Below are positions 1 through 7,681 of a stretch of 34,794 nucleotides of DNA, piece after piece (the stretch's first letter is position 1; each line of letters opens with the position of its first letter). Source of the stretch: Flavobacterium sp. LC2016-23 (lineage in GTDB: Bacteria > Bacteroidota > Bacteroidia > Flavobacteriales > Flavobacteriaceae); the NCBI RefSeq assembly GCF_009674775.1, contig NZ_WKKE01000035.1, positions 1 to 34,794 of the forward strand, read 5' to 3'. Made by a program: the position numbers and the translations under genes. Under the pieces are notes generated by a model. The model saw only the letters and a list, made by a program, of their open reading frames with translations. It searched no databases and was not told where the DNA came from.

Positions 1-1
1 A

Positions 2-155
2 CTTGCTGTGCGAAGTCTCCCGACTTCGTACCCGTTGCTACATTCCGTTCCAATTTTTTTTCATTCTTTTTGTGGATCACTGAAGTGGGTACGAAGTCGG
101 GAGACTTCGCACAGCGATTAGCATATTTTAAATAAAGAACACTTCGCAGAGCTGG
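2..155. repeat. Family A palindromic repeat, copy A1 (REPIN-like)
   Basis: A ~155-bp element present three times in the window (also 5330-5484 and 8966-9122). Positions 5-33 and 87-115 are perfect 29-bp inverted repeats. Each arm is itself a hairpin (CGAAGTC-TCCC-GACTTCG). A third, degenerate arm (cACTTCGCAgAGC) closes the element near 140-152. Two inverted small hairpins joined by a spacer is the layout of REPIN elements mobilised by RAYT transposases. That assignment is an inference; no RAYT gene is in the window. Confidence 0.85.
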
Positions 156-337
156 TTAAATTGTCATCGGGTTTAGAGATGTAAATTTATTCGACAAAGG
201 CATCTATAAATCGCACCTGATTATCGGCACTTATAGTATCTTCTAAACTTGAAAAACGCATTTGTTGACAGGAAATACCAGTGATATTTTGCATTCTTAA
301 AAACAAGAACAACCTTATTTTTATATAAGTATTTTGT

Positions 338-345
338 TATATTTG
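338..345 (+). promoter_or_regulatory. Candidate -7 box (TATATTTG) for the serine hydrolase gene
   Basis: The octamer matches the Bacteroidota -7 consensus TAnnTTTG exactly and lies about 107 bases upstream of the ATG at 452. No convincing -33 TTTG is seen at the usual spacing. Apart from the repeat at 2-155, nothing gene-like is seen in positions 1-451. Confidence 0.3.
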
Positions 346-451
346 ATGATAATACAACCGAAGTTTTTTCACAGACTGACGTTAGCAGAAATTTTAGACC
401 AACCCACTGTAACAAAATTTAATATAAGTTGTCTTATAAATAAAGTTAACT

Positions 452-1894
452 ATGACAAAGTATATTCTAATTACAATTCTATTCTTATCCTTAAATTCTT
501 TCGCACAAAATATTAATTCGAGTATTGATGATATTGTGCATCGGGAAATGAAAGAAAGACGCATTCCGGGATTACAAATTGCGGTTGTTCAAAATGATAA
601 AATAGTTTTAAGTAAATCTTACGGACTAGCGTACATCCAAGATAGTATTCCCGTAAAAAACAATACCATCTTTCCTATTAACTCTAATACAAAAGTTTTT
701 ACAGCCACAGCAATTATGCAGTTGGTAGAACAAGGTAAAGTTGAATTAGATGCACCAATTAATAAATACTTAGATTATTTGCCTCCATTATGGCAAAAAA
801 TAACAGTTGAACAATTGTTAACACACATTTCCGGCTTGCCAGATATTCTAAAACTCATAGATGCTTTTAACAAAAACACAGGTTCATTTAAAAATGAAAA
901 TGATATTTGGGAGAAATTAAAAACAACTCCTTTAGATTTTGAAACAGGCAGCCAATTCAGCTATAATCAAACCAATTATTACTTATTAAGTAAAATAATT
1001 GAAAAACAAAGTGGTCAATCATTTCAAAATTTCTTAGAAGAGAAGCAATTCAATACTGTAGGCCTAAAACAAACATTATTTGGCGATTCGAGAGACATAA
1101 TACTTCATTATGCGCCAACTTATAAATACCGTAACTTTTTAGATGGGAAAAAGCTTGTAAAAGATAAACTTATAAATGATTATTATGTATTTCCGGATTT
1201 CAGTTATGCAACAGCAGGTCTTAATAGCACAGCAGAGGATATGGCGAAATGGATTATTGCTTTACAAAATAAGAAATTATTAAAGAATGATTCCACTCTA
1301 AATCTAATGTGGTCACCTGCCAATTTTAACAATGGAAAACCTACCAATTGGACACGAGGTTGGGGAATTGCAAAACTTCGTAAAAAACATAAAGCGGTTG
1401 GAATGTCAGGTGGTGGAAGATCTGCGTTTTTAGTTTATCCAGATGATAAATTGGCAGTAATTGTTTTTACAAATTTAGGTGGAAGTAATCCTGAAGATTT
1501 TTTAGAAGAACTTGCTGGAGTTTATAATCCAGAAATCATAAGAAGCGATGCAATAACCCATCTTAGAAAAAATCTCAATCAAATAGGTTATGATAAAGCA
1601 GTAGATTTTGTTAAAAAAGAAAGTATTAATAATCCCGATTTCAATCTACAAGAAAACGAAATTAATGACTGGGCATATAGACTTTTAGTCAACAAACCAA
1701 AAGAGGCATTGGAAATCTTTAAGCTTACTGTTTTTTTATTTCCAGAAAGTTGGAATGCTTATGATAGCTATGGTGAAGCATTACTAAAGATGGAAAATAA
1801 AACAAAAGCTATTGAAATGTACAAAAAATCGATTGAGCTAAATCCTCAAAATGAGAATGGTAAGAAGATTTTAGAAAAAATAAATTCAAAATAA
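452..1894 (+). CDS. Exported serine hydrolase (beta-lactamase class C / PBP-like) with TPR tail
   Basis: A 480-residue protein with a signal peptide (residues 1-19, ending SFAQ), so it should act in the periplasm or at the surface. Residues 20-370 are a class C beta-lactamase-like serine hydrolase fold. The SxxK nucleophile motif is S78-N-T-K81, the conserved LLTHxSGLPD segment is at 122-131, and the third motif is a GMSGGG stretch near residue 325 in place of KTG/HTG. The usual YSN motif reads Y171-N-Q173, a substitution that makes beta-lactamase activity unlikely. A peptidase or esterase role is more plausible. The last ~45 residues form a TPR-like helix pair. The gene stands alone, flanked by inverted decamers (gttagcagaa at 381-390, its complement at 1900-1909). 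The family is clear; the substrate is unknown. Confidence 0.85.
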   Translation: MTKYILITILFLSLNSFAQNINSSIDDIVHREMKERRIPGLQIAVVQNDKIVLSKSYGLAYIQDSIPVKNNTIFPINSNTKVFTATAIMQLVEQGKVELDAPINKYLDYLPPLWQKITVEQLLTHISGLPDILKLIDAFNKNTGSFKNENDIWEKLKTTPLDFETGSQFSYNQTNYYLLSKIIEKQSGQSFQNFLEEKQFNTVGLKQTLFGDSRDIILHYAPTYKYRNFLDGKKLVKDKLINDYYVFPDFSYATAGLNSTAEDMAKWIIALQNKKLLKNDSTLNLMWSPANFNNGKPTNWTRGWGIAKLRKKHKAVGMSGGGRSAFLVYPDDKLAVIVFTNLGGSNPEDFLEELAGVYNPEIIRSDAITHLRKNLNQIGYDKAVDFVKKESINNPDFNLQENEINDWAYRLLVNKPKEALEIFKLTVFLFPESWNAYDSYGEALLKMENKTKAIEMYKKSIELNPQNENGKKILEKINSK

Positions 1895-1921
1895 AAAACT
1901 TCTGCTAACAAGGTTTTTGCA

Positions 1922-2365
1922 GGTTCTGTCGCATCTGCCAGCATCAAATATAAGACTTTAAGTAATTTAAAAGTCAGGCCGCCTATTTACAGAATGATTT
2001 AAAGAAAGTCAACCGTAGTACCTAATTTATATCTACCGCTCGATATAAATAACAACATATACCTTTTACTTTAATATAGGTCTCATCCAATCTCCAGCTC
2101 GTCCCCAATGTGCCTTTTCTCTTCTTTATTTCTAACTCGATGAAAGGTGTAAATTTATAGCCCCAGCGTTGAATAGTAGCATGATCAACATGAACTCCGC
2201 GCATTTTCATGATCTCTTCAACATCCCGATAACTAAGTGTAAATCTTAGTTTGAAATATACTGCCTGAAGAATTATGCATTTTGGATAACAATGACCTTT
2301 AGTATTCATCTTTTGATCGGTTTAAAATTCTAAAGATAAAAGTTATTACCAGATGCGACAGAACC
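1922..2365 (-). mobile_element. Internally deleted IS6-like insertion sequence
   Basis: The ends are inverted repeats: GGTTCTGTCGCATCTG at 1922-1937 and its complement finishing at 2365. These are typical of IS6-family ends. The 444 bp between them is well short of a usual 700-800 bp element, and the transposase frame stops after its first catalytic region. The DNA next to the 1922 end still resembles the C-terminal end of a transposase gene, so the middle has been lost. No 8-bp target duplication is apparent. The element interrupts sequence just downstream of the serine hydrolase gene. Confidence 0.8.
2022..2309 (-). pseudogene. IS6-family transposase, N-terminal fragment
   Basis: The 95 residues correspond to the start of an IS6-type DDE transposase. 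They include a helix-turn-helix-like part (LSYRDVEEIMKMRGVHVDHATIQRWGY region, about residues 24-50) and the first catalytic aspartate in the WRLDETYIKVKG motif near residue 73. After YRAVD the frame runs into a stop, where intact relatives continue through the second Asp and the Glu. It therefore lacks two of the three catalytic acids and cannot be active. A short downstream stretch in the same frame (ending SFCK before a stop) looks like the surviving C-terminus. Confidence 0.8.
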
Positions 2366-2451
2366 ACAAGCAGTTAGCTTACATAACCCCAGCAGAGATC
2401 CTATTGTCATCTCGTTGTCATCCCTTAGGGAGTACCAACTACGCCCACTAC

Positions 2452-4953
2452 CTACTTTTTAACAAACCGCATCACACCATCGCCCAGTTCCGTCCTCACC
2501 CGCATTAAATAGCTTCCATTAGCAAGTGTTGTAACATTCACATCACCTTGGGGTCCGGGTGTTACATTTTCAAGTACCGACTGCCCTAAAAGATTATACA
2601 CTGTTACCGACTGAACATTAACTTGTTTGGGAATACTGATGAATACCATATCGCCCGCAGGAACAGGATAAAGCGCCAATTTAATCGTTTCAAATGATAT
2701 AGTATGCAAAGACGTCTGCACCCTCACGACCGAAGTATTCGTCACAACAGGGAGATTGTAGTCAAAATAAATCGAAGCTGTATTCTCTAGCACAGCACCT
2801 TCTGTAAGCGAACCCAATGAACGAATTTTAAAAACCAAATAGCCATCATTATTCTCATCAGCAAACCCAAGCTGTATGTTGTTGAACATAAACTCGACCT
2901 GATTACCTTCTATCACGCGGGTAGTAAAAGGATGGCTACCGTCTACTGGACTCAAACTAGCGATATCAAATTTAGTGGTATCAATTATATCGGTCACCTT
3001 AATGTTTTGCGCCGATGCCGTACCCAAATTCTCGAATCGGATGCGGTAATACATATAATCACCTACACGTTCCGGACGCACATAGTCACCTCCGAGGCAA
3101 ATCTTATCATTAGGATCAAACGAATTTACTACCGTTTGCTCCAATGTCGCTTCATTATTCGTCACAACTTCGTCTTGAGCAATGTTTACCTCTGCTGAAA
3201 ATTTCAATACATCATTGGCATTCAGTGGTGGCGTATCGGTAGGGGTGTTCAAGTTTAGTTTTACAATATATTTAACTTCAGATAACGGCAATAAACCCTC
3301 AACATTCCATGTCACCGAGCCAAAACCTGCGCTTGCGGCCAAAGGGGTACTTTGGATATATTCCGCCGTAGCGGCATCGTACGTAAATCGTACAGTACCT
3401 GTTGCCGTTTGATTGCCATTGTTCCTAACCAAAACTTTATAATAGGCGTCAAAACCTGGTCTCGCTCTGTCAATTGGCACTATTACAACCGACAAATCAT
3501 GGTGGATTCCCACTGCGGTCACACAGAAATTCTGGTTTGCATAATTCGTTGCCGATGGCATATTCAGACTGATACTTGATGGCGAAACGCTGAACCAAGT
3601 CGGATTGTCAAGTATAGGCGTGATAACACTTGTGCCATTTTTGAGCATTACGCCATGGTAACCATTGGAACTGGAATAATAAAAACTTTGGTTCGTACCG
3701 TTCACCAGTTTGTACTTAAGATACGTAAATCCGGGATCGGTATCGGTACACCCATTATTTTGCATGTCAAGTCGGGTATAGCCGTTTACAAGGTAGCTAT
3801 CAGTACCGAGCAAGCGAATCATGTTGGTCCTATTAGACTGACCTCCAATATTTCCATAATCACCACAGTGCAAGATCATACCGTCAGGTTGCTGCAAGAC
3901 CCTGCGCACCTCCGAGTATTCTGTAATCCTAATGCTAGTACCAGTCGTCGATGGCGAAAAAGAATAAGTTACTGAACCGTTTGGTAACAGCATAGCAATA
4001 CCATAAATACTGCTCACGCTAAAATTACCTCCAATCAGGATATTGCCGTTAGGTCGCACCAAAATGTCATTTACCACAGGTTCTGTGTCATATATTGGAG
4101 ATGTAAATGTGTTGTCATAACTTCCGTCGGGGTGCAGCCGTGCTAAGCTCTTAGAATTGTTTCCGTCGCATGTATCGAACCTTCCGCCCACCAGTATTTT
4201 TCCGTCAGGCTGTAATGCCAATGAAGACGTATAACCATTCCGACCTATAAAACTGGTGCTGATATCAAATGTCGTATCTATTGTGCCGTCGGCATTTAGT
4301 TTTTCAATATTGTAGTACGTAACCGCCCCTCCTGGATCTAACATTGAGCCGGCTACAATCAACTTGCCATCTGGCAATACCAATACGGCCCTGCAAGACT
4401 GTATTTCGGGATGCTCATCATAAAAAGTGGTATCTAAAGCACCATCAGCGGTCAGGCGAAGCAGTTTTTTAGAAGAGTCATTTCCAACCAGTAGCTTCCC
4501 GTCTGGCAACAAGGTCAAACAGTAAATATAAGAAGACGCTGGCAAAGCTGGCGTGTCGAAGGTTGTATCAATACTACCGTCGGTGTTCAGCCGAATCATA
4601 GGTTTGATTACACCTGCTACGGTAAATTGGGAGCCCAATATAATTTTGCCATCGGACTGTATCAGTATCAGACATTTATGCGTATTTGCCGTATTATCGG
4701 TCAATACCCTAAAAGCAGCATCACTCGAACCGTCTGCATTGAGTCGTTCTATGGTTCGCGTCCATCCCGTATCGTAATTATATTGGGTAGCCGCAATGAC
4801 AATTTTGCCGTCGGACTGAAGCGCCATATCGTTGACTTGTTTTTCATAATTATTCCAAACCGTAGCAGGAATAAATCCCGGATCGGCACTAGCTGCATTT
4901 TGCGCTTGAAATAAAGAAGGAAGCAATAACAGTGAAAGTAATAGTTTTCGCAT
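2452..4953 (-). CDS. Secreted delta-60-repeat protein with type IX sorting domain
   Basis: An 833-residue protein with a signal peptide (residues 1-17, ending FQAQ). Residues 20-380 hold about eight copies of a ~45-residue unit with the pattern DGKIxxGG...RLNxDGSxDxTF, the delta-60 repeat, which probably builds a beta-propeller. Residues 480-755 contain DUF11/CARDB-like beta-sandwich modules, with SFDPNDK and an IYFDYNLPVVTN ending typical of Bacteroidota surface proteins. The last ~75 residues (ALYPVPAGD... to MRFVKK) are a type A C-terminal domain for the type IX secretion system, so the product should be exported across the outer membrane. It stands alone, convergent with the serine hydrolase gene. 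The ligand or substrate is unknown; adhesion or a matrix role is a guess. Confidence 0.85.
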   Translation of the reverse strand: MRKLLLSLLLLPSLFQAQNAASADPGFIPATVWNNYEKQVNDMALQSDGKIVIAATQYNYDTGWTRTIERLNADGSSDAAFRVLTDNTANTHKCLILIQSDGKIILGSQFTVAGVIKPMIRLNTDGSIDTTFDTPALPASSYIYCLTLLPDGKLLVGNDSSKKLLRLTADGALDTTFYDEHPEIQSCRAVLVLPDGKLIVAGSMLDPGGAVTYYNIEKLNADGTIDTTFDISTSFIGRNGYTSSLALQPDGKILVGGRFDTCDGNNSKSLARLHPDGSYDNTFTSPIYDTEPVVNDILVRPNGNILIGGNFSVSSIYGIAMLLPNGSVTYSFSPSTTGTSIRITEYSEVRRVLQQPDGMILHCGDYGNIGGQSNRTNMIRLLGTDSYLVNGYTRLDMQNNGCTDTDPGFTYLKYKLVNGTNQSFYYSSSNGYHGVMLKNGTSVITPILDNPTWFSVSPSSISLNMPSATNYANQNFCVTAVGIHHDLSVVIVPIDRARPGFDAYYKVLVRNNGNQTATGTVRFTYDAATAEYIQSTPLAASAGFGSVTWNVEGLLPLSEVKYIVKLNLNTPTDTPPLNANDVLKFSAEVNIAQDEVVTNNEATLEQTVVNSFDPNDKICLGGDYVRPERVGDYMYYRIRFENLGTASAQNIKVTDIIDTTKFDIASLSPVDGSHPFTTRVIEGNQVEFMFNNIQLGFADENNDGYLVFKIRSLGSLTEGAVLENTASIYFDYNLPVVTNTSVVRVQTSLHTISFETIKLALYPVPAGDMVFISIPKQVNVQSVTVYNLLGQSVLENVTPGPQGDVNVTTLANGSYLMRVRTELGDGVMRFVKK

Positions 4954-5128
4954 ATTTCAGATTTTGGCTAAAGATAGTAAAGTAATGATAAGAAACGCAT
5001 TTAAATTGCAAGTGATGTGGAAGTTTAATGTGTAGTTATCGAACTTTCGGGTAGAGGATTTAGATTTGTTTTTCTGTATTTTAAACGAGTAATTTTTGTA
5101 TTTTATGTTTAGGTTAAAGTGATAGAAG
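4954..5128. other. Intergenic, no gene seen
   Basis: Upstream flank of the 833-residue gene. It holds no convincing reading frame or exact TAnnTTTG box. The rest of the gap up to 5705 is filled by an IS end fragment, a family A repeat and an inverted repeat, listed separately. Confidence 0.5.
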
Positions 5129-5210
5129 GGTTCTGTCGCATCTATCAAAATCAAATATAAGAATTTAGGTGATTTAAAAGTTAGCAAGCCAATTTACAGA
5201 ATGATTTAAA
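5129..5210 (-). mobile_element. Solo end fragment of the same IS6-like element
   Basis: Starts with the IS end GGTTCTGTCGCATCT and is clearly similar over ~82 bp to 1922-2002 (shared stretches include tcaaatataag and atttacagaatgatttaaa). No opposite end or transposase frame follows. It is a remnant of a second insertion, or the product of recombination between copies. Confidence 0.75.
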
Positions 5211-5329
5211 CATAGTTATCCCTGGTCTAATCATCTGATTCTTGCGAAGCATATGCACTCAATTCCGCTCAATGTTAGTATGGCCGATTCAAAACTTTTA
5301 AAGCCTAACCCGCTCTACGAAGTCTTGGC

Positions 5330-5540
5330 ACTTGCTGTGCGAAGTCTCCCGACTTCGTACCCGTTGCTACATTCCGTTCCAATTTTTTTTCATTCTTTTT
5401 GTGGATCACTGAAGTGGGTACAAAGTCGGGAGACTTCGCACAGCGATTAACATATTTTAAATAAAGAACACTTCGCAGAGCTGGGACTTCGCACAGCGAT
5501 TAGCATATTTTATAAATAAAGAACACTTCGCAGAGCTGGG
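5330..5540. repeat. Family A palindromic repeat, copy A2 with partial tandem duplication
   Basis: 5330-5484 repeats copy A1 nearly base for base; the right arm differs at one position (gggtacAaagtc). It is followed at once by a second partial unit, 5485-5540. That unit carries one arm plus the tail and matches the tail of copy A3 (tattttataaataaag) better than that of A1. The copy is therefore a mosaic. Confidence 0.85.
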
Positions 5541-5669
5541 TTTTCAACCTTAATATTGCCCTTTTGCCCTGCAACAGAAAAGAAATTATCATTCCCGATC
5601 GTACCCAATATTAATTATTTCGGGATAAGTGTAAATTAGCTGACATTTCACTTTTTCACAGTACAATAA

Positions 5670-5696
5670 TTTTACATCATCAAAAAAGATGTAAAA
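5670..5696 (+). promoter_or_regulatory. Perfect 9-9-9 inverted repeat upstream of the peroxiredoxin gene
   Basis: TTTTACATC (5670-5678) and GATGTAAAA (5688-5696) are perfect complements separated by 9 bases. The second arm ends 9 bases before the ATG at 5706. It could be a repressor operator or a 5'-UTR hairpin covering the translation start. No exact TAnnTTTG box is seen nearby. Confidence 0.5.
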
Positions 5697-5705
5697 CCAT
5701 ATACT

Positions 5706-6302
5706 ATGAAAAAATTGCTTTTTATTTTTTTAGTAACCCTCACTTCGGTTGCTAATGCCCAGAACACCATTGCTAAATCTGCAAATGATATCACTCCCCT
5801 GATAATAGGAAAAAAGATTCCAAACCTTACTTTAAAATTATCAGATAATACAGATGTGAACATTTCAGAACTGCTTAAAAAGAAAAAGACAGTTCTTGTT
5901 TTTTATCGTGGAGGGTGGTGTCCTTATTGTAATATACATTTGCAGGCATTGGCTGAAGCCGAAAAAGAAATTCTGGATATGGGGTATCAAATTATTGCGG
6001 TAAGTCCCGATTCTCCTGAAAATTTAAAAGTGACAGAAGAGGAAGACAAACTAAAATACACCTTAGTTTCTGACTCAAAAGGAGAATTGATAAAAGCTAT
6101 GGGAATTGCATTTGAAGCTCCGGAAAACCGCAAAAGTGTAATTTATATAAAATCGAATGGAATTAACACTAATTTCTTACCAGTGCCTTCTGTTTTTGTT
6201 GTGAATCGCGAAAGCACTATACTTTTTGAATATGTTTCTCCTGATTATAAGCACCGTCTCAAGACAGAAATACTTATTCCGGTATTAAAAAATTTAAAAT
6301 AA
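5706..6302 (+). CDS. Exported peroxiredoxin of the AhpC/TSA type
   Basis: A 198-residue thioredoxin-fold protein with a signal peptide (residues 1-19, ending NAQ), so it is periplasmic or outer-membrane associated. The motif FYRGGWCPYC at residues 66-75 places it in the peroxiredoxin-like redoxin group, with C72 as the likely peroxidatic cysteine and C75 as possible partner. The segment ISVSPDSPE-like (IAVSPDSPENL) and the later PVPSVFVVNRE strand fit the same fold. Its expected role is reduction of peroxides or of oxidised extracytoplasmic thiols, using an unidentified donor. It is transcribed alone; the next gene begins 185 bp downstream behind its own promoter. Confidence 0.85.
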   Translation: MKKLLFIFLVTLTSVANAQNTIAKSANDITPLIIGKKIPNLTLKLSDNTDVNISELLKKKKTVLVFYRGGWCPYCNIHLQALAEAEKEILDMGYQIIAVSPDSPENLKVTEEEDKLKYTLVSDSKGELIKAMGIAFEAPENRKSVIYIKSNGINTNFLPVPSVFVVNRESTILFEYVSPDYKHRLKTEILIPVLKNLK

Positions 6303-6416
6303 AATAAGAGGAAAAAAACAGGAGAAAAACAAGATTTGAAGAAACATTGGATCTTTATAAAATCCAAATGCGAGTGAACGTAAAAGCAAATGGGCATAAC
6401 AACAGCTGTAAAATTT

Positions 6417-6432
6417 GATAACAAATGTTATC
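6417..6432 (+). promoter_or_regulatory. Palindromic operator candidate upstream of the DoxX-like gene
   Basis: GATAACA-AA-TGTTATC is a 7-bp perfect inverted repeat with a 2-bp centre. It ends 22 bases before the TAGTTTTG -7 box and therefore covers the -33 region. This is the usual place for a dimeric repressor or MarR/HxlR-type regulator. No such regulator gene is adjacent. Confidence 0.5.
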
Positions 6433-6454
6433 GCCCAAAAGCTTTTCATCATAT

Positions 6455-6462
6455 TAGTTTTG
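6455..6462 (+). promoter_or_regulatory. -7 box TAGTTTTG of the DoxX-like gene
   Basis: Exact match to TAnnTTTG, 25 bases before the ATG at 6488. That implies a leader of roughly 20 nucleotides. The -33 region is occupied by the palindrome at 6417-6432. Confidence 0.55.
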
Positions 6463-6487
6463 CGTTGTAACTTCAAAACAATTTAAA

Positions 6488-6853
6488 ATGAAATCACAAA
6501 AAATAATTTATACACTATCAACGGGACTTTTTTCTCTTTGGATGATCAAAAATGCTTATGCCTATTTAACAACTGAAGAAGCAAAGCAACTTTGTATCCA
6601 TTTTGGGCTGCCTGATTATCTGCGCATAGAATTAGCCATTTTTAAAATTATTGGTGTACTCGTTTTATTACTTCCGGTACGACGAGGCTATTTAAAAGAA
6701 TGGGCTTATGCAGGTTTTTTCATAACAATGATTTCAGGATTTATAGCGCACCTGGCCTCCGGTGATTCCTTACTTTCTTCTCTATCTGCCCTATTGGGAT
6801 TGGCGATTTTACTGACCTCTTATTTTTCATTTCATAAAATAAATAAGTACTGA
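6488..6853 (+). CDS. DoxX-like four-helix inner-membrane protein
   Basis: A 121-residue protein with four predicted membrane helices (about 6-22, 48-64, 71-91, 96-113). The helix layout, the LxxELAIFKIIGVLVLLLP segment and the FIAHLASGD motif (residues 85-93) are typical of small DoxX-like proteins of Bacteroidota. The family is linked to redox and thiol stress in some bacteria, but its reaction is not settled. It may belong functionally with the exported peroxiredoxin just upstream, although it has a separate promoter and a palindromic operator candidate. Confidence 0.75.
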   Translation: MKSQKIIYTLSTGLFSLWMIKNAYAYLTTEEAKQLCIHFGLPDYLRIELAIFKIIGVLVLLLPVRRGYLKEWAYAGFFITMISGFIAHLASGDSLLSSLSALLGLAILLTSYFSFHKINKY

Positions 6854-6922
6854 GAAAAGCGCAAAATACTGCGCAGCTTTTCATGATAACACTTCGAAGA
6901 ACGAGCAAATACCGGTATCTTA

Positions 6923-7114
6923 TTTTTTTCATACTGATGAGACTTAAAATTTACCAACGAAGCTCTCTTCTTCCAAAATATAATCTATCCGGAATACAGC
7001 TATAATATTCTGACAAAAAGAAGGTTTTATGGGATATTTTTTTATCTTTGAAATTCAGGATTTTTAAAGCAAAATCGCTTTATCTTTGAGCCTTCAGAAA
7101 AATTGATACGCATT
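6923..7114. repeat. Duplicated control region of the Xre module, copy 1
   Basis: This stretch aligns with 20663-20853 almost end to end, and the similarity continues through the downstream regulator genes. It includes two TATCTTTG boxes (7043-7050 and 7081-7088, plus strand), matching 20784-20791 and 20820-20827. At its left edge is a minus-strand ATG followed by AAAAAA (6932 leftward), corresponding to the start of the divergent gene at 20672. Here that partner is reduced to its first few codons. Confidence 0.75.
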
Positions 7115-7522
7115 ATGGAACAGAAAATACATCAGGGAAGAAACGTAAAACGCTTCAGGGAAATGCTTAACATAAAGCAGGAAGCATTAGCTTATGATCT
7201 GGGCGCAGACTGGAACCAAAAGAAAATTTCGATGCTCGAGCAGAAAGATGTAATTGAAGACAGCCTGCTGAAACAAATTTCAGCTGTATTAAAAATTCCG
7301 GTTGAAGCTTTTCAGAATTTTGATGAAGAGCAGGCGATAAATATTATTTCTAATACTTTTGGAGAACACGCTTTCAGTAATTCATTTAATTACGGAACAA
7401 TTAATATTCATCCAATTGAAAAATTGATTTCACTTCATGAAGAAAAGATTGCATTGTATGAAAGGATGTTGAAAGAGAAAGAGGAGATGATGGTAAGGCT
7501 TGAAAAATTAATCAACAAATAA
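7115..7522 (+). CDS. Xre-type helix-turn-helix regulator, copy 1
   Basis: A 135-residue protein. The start at 7115 is chosen over an ATG 12 bases upstream because the paralogue at 20854 begins with the same MEQKIHQGRNVKRFRE. Residues 8-70 are a Cro/Xre-like HTH (RFREML-IKQEALAYDLG with a later KKISMLEQK helix). Residues 103-135 are a charged coiled coil (EKIALYERMLKEKEEMMVRL) that probably drives dimerisation. It is about 70 percent identical by eye to the 20854 copy; only the middle (about residues 80-100) differs. By analogy with copy 2 it may regulate its own promoter and a divergent gene, but here the divergent partner has decayed and the downstream neighbour is the unknown operon at 7752. 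Confidence 0.8.
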   Translation: MEQKIHQGRNVKRFREMLNIKQEALAYDLGADWNQKKISMLEQKDVIEDSLLKQISAVLKIPVEAFQNFDEEQAINIISNTFGEHAFSNSFNYGTINIHPIEKLISLHEEKIALYERMLKEKEEMMVRLEKLINK

Positions 7523-7532
7523 TTATTTGTTG
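7513..7532. repeat. 20-bp perfect palindrome over the stop codon
   Basis: CAACAAATAATTATTTGTTG reads identically on both strands and covers the last codons and TAA stop of the Xre gene. It sits just before the terminator hairpin. It could be a binding site or simply AT-rich chance. Confidence 0.5.
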
Positions 7533-7534
7533 AA

Positions 7535-7591
7535 TATATATTAAAACAAAAAAGAGGCTTTCGAGTCTCTTTTTTTGTTTTAATATATTAT
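7535..7591. terminator. Bidirectional terminator after Xre copy 1
   Basis: A near-perfect long palindrome: atatattaaaacaaaaaa, then AGAGGCT, TTCG loop and AGTCTCT, then ttttttgttttaatatat. The run of seven T after the stem supports intrinsic termination on the plus strand, and the A run gives the same on the minus strand. Confidence 0.75.
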
Positions 7592-7600
7592 TTTACGGGA

Positions 7601-7656
7601 TGCGAAGTCACGAAACATTCACACAGTTTTCCATAAGAACTCTTTGGAGAGCGGGG
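7601..7656. repeat. Decayed family A repeat arm(s)
   Basis: TGCGAAGTCacgaa at 7601 and AAGAACTCTTTGGAGAGCGGGG-like sequence at 7635-7656 resemble the left arm and the tail (AAGAACACTTCGCAGAGCTGGGG) of family A. The middle is largely lost. Probably an old, eroded copy. Confidence 0.4.
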
Positions 7657-7681
7657 AAATTACTTTTTTAATACAAAAATA

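Noticed and set aside
334..516. 60-codon plus-strand frame overlapping the serine hydrolase start
   Set aside because: Overlaps the clear signal peptide of the real gene in another frame.
4957..5187. 76-codon minus-strand frame
   Set aside because: AT-rich, overlaps an IS end and the upstream flank of the 833-residue gene.
5253..5450. 65-codon plus-strand frame
   Set aside because: It runs into and through a family A repeat; no similar frame is kept in the other copies' flanks.
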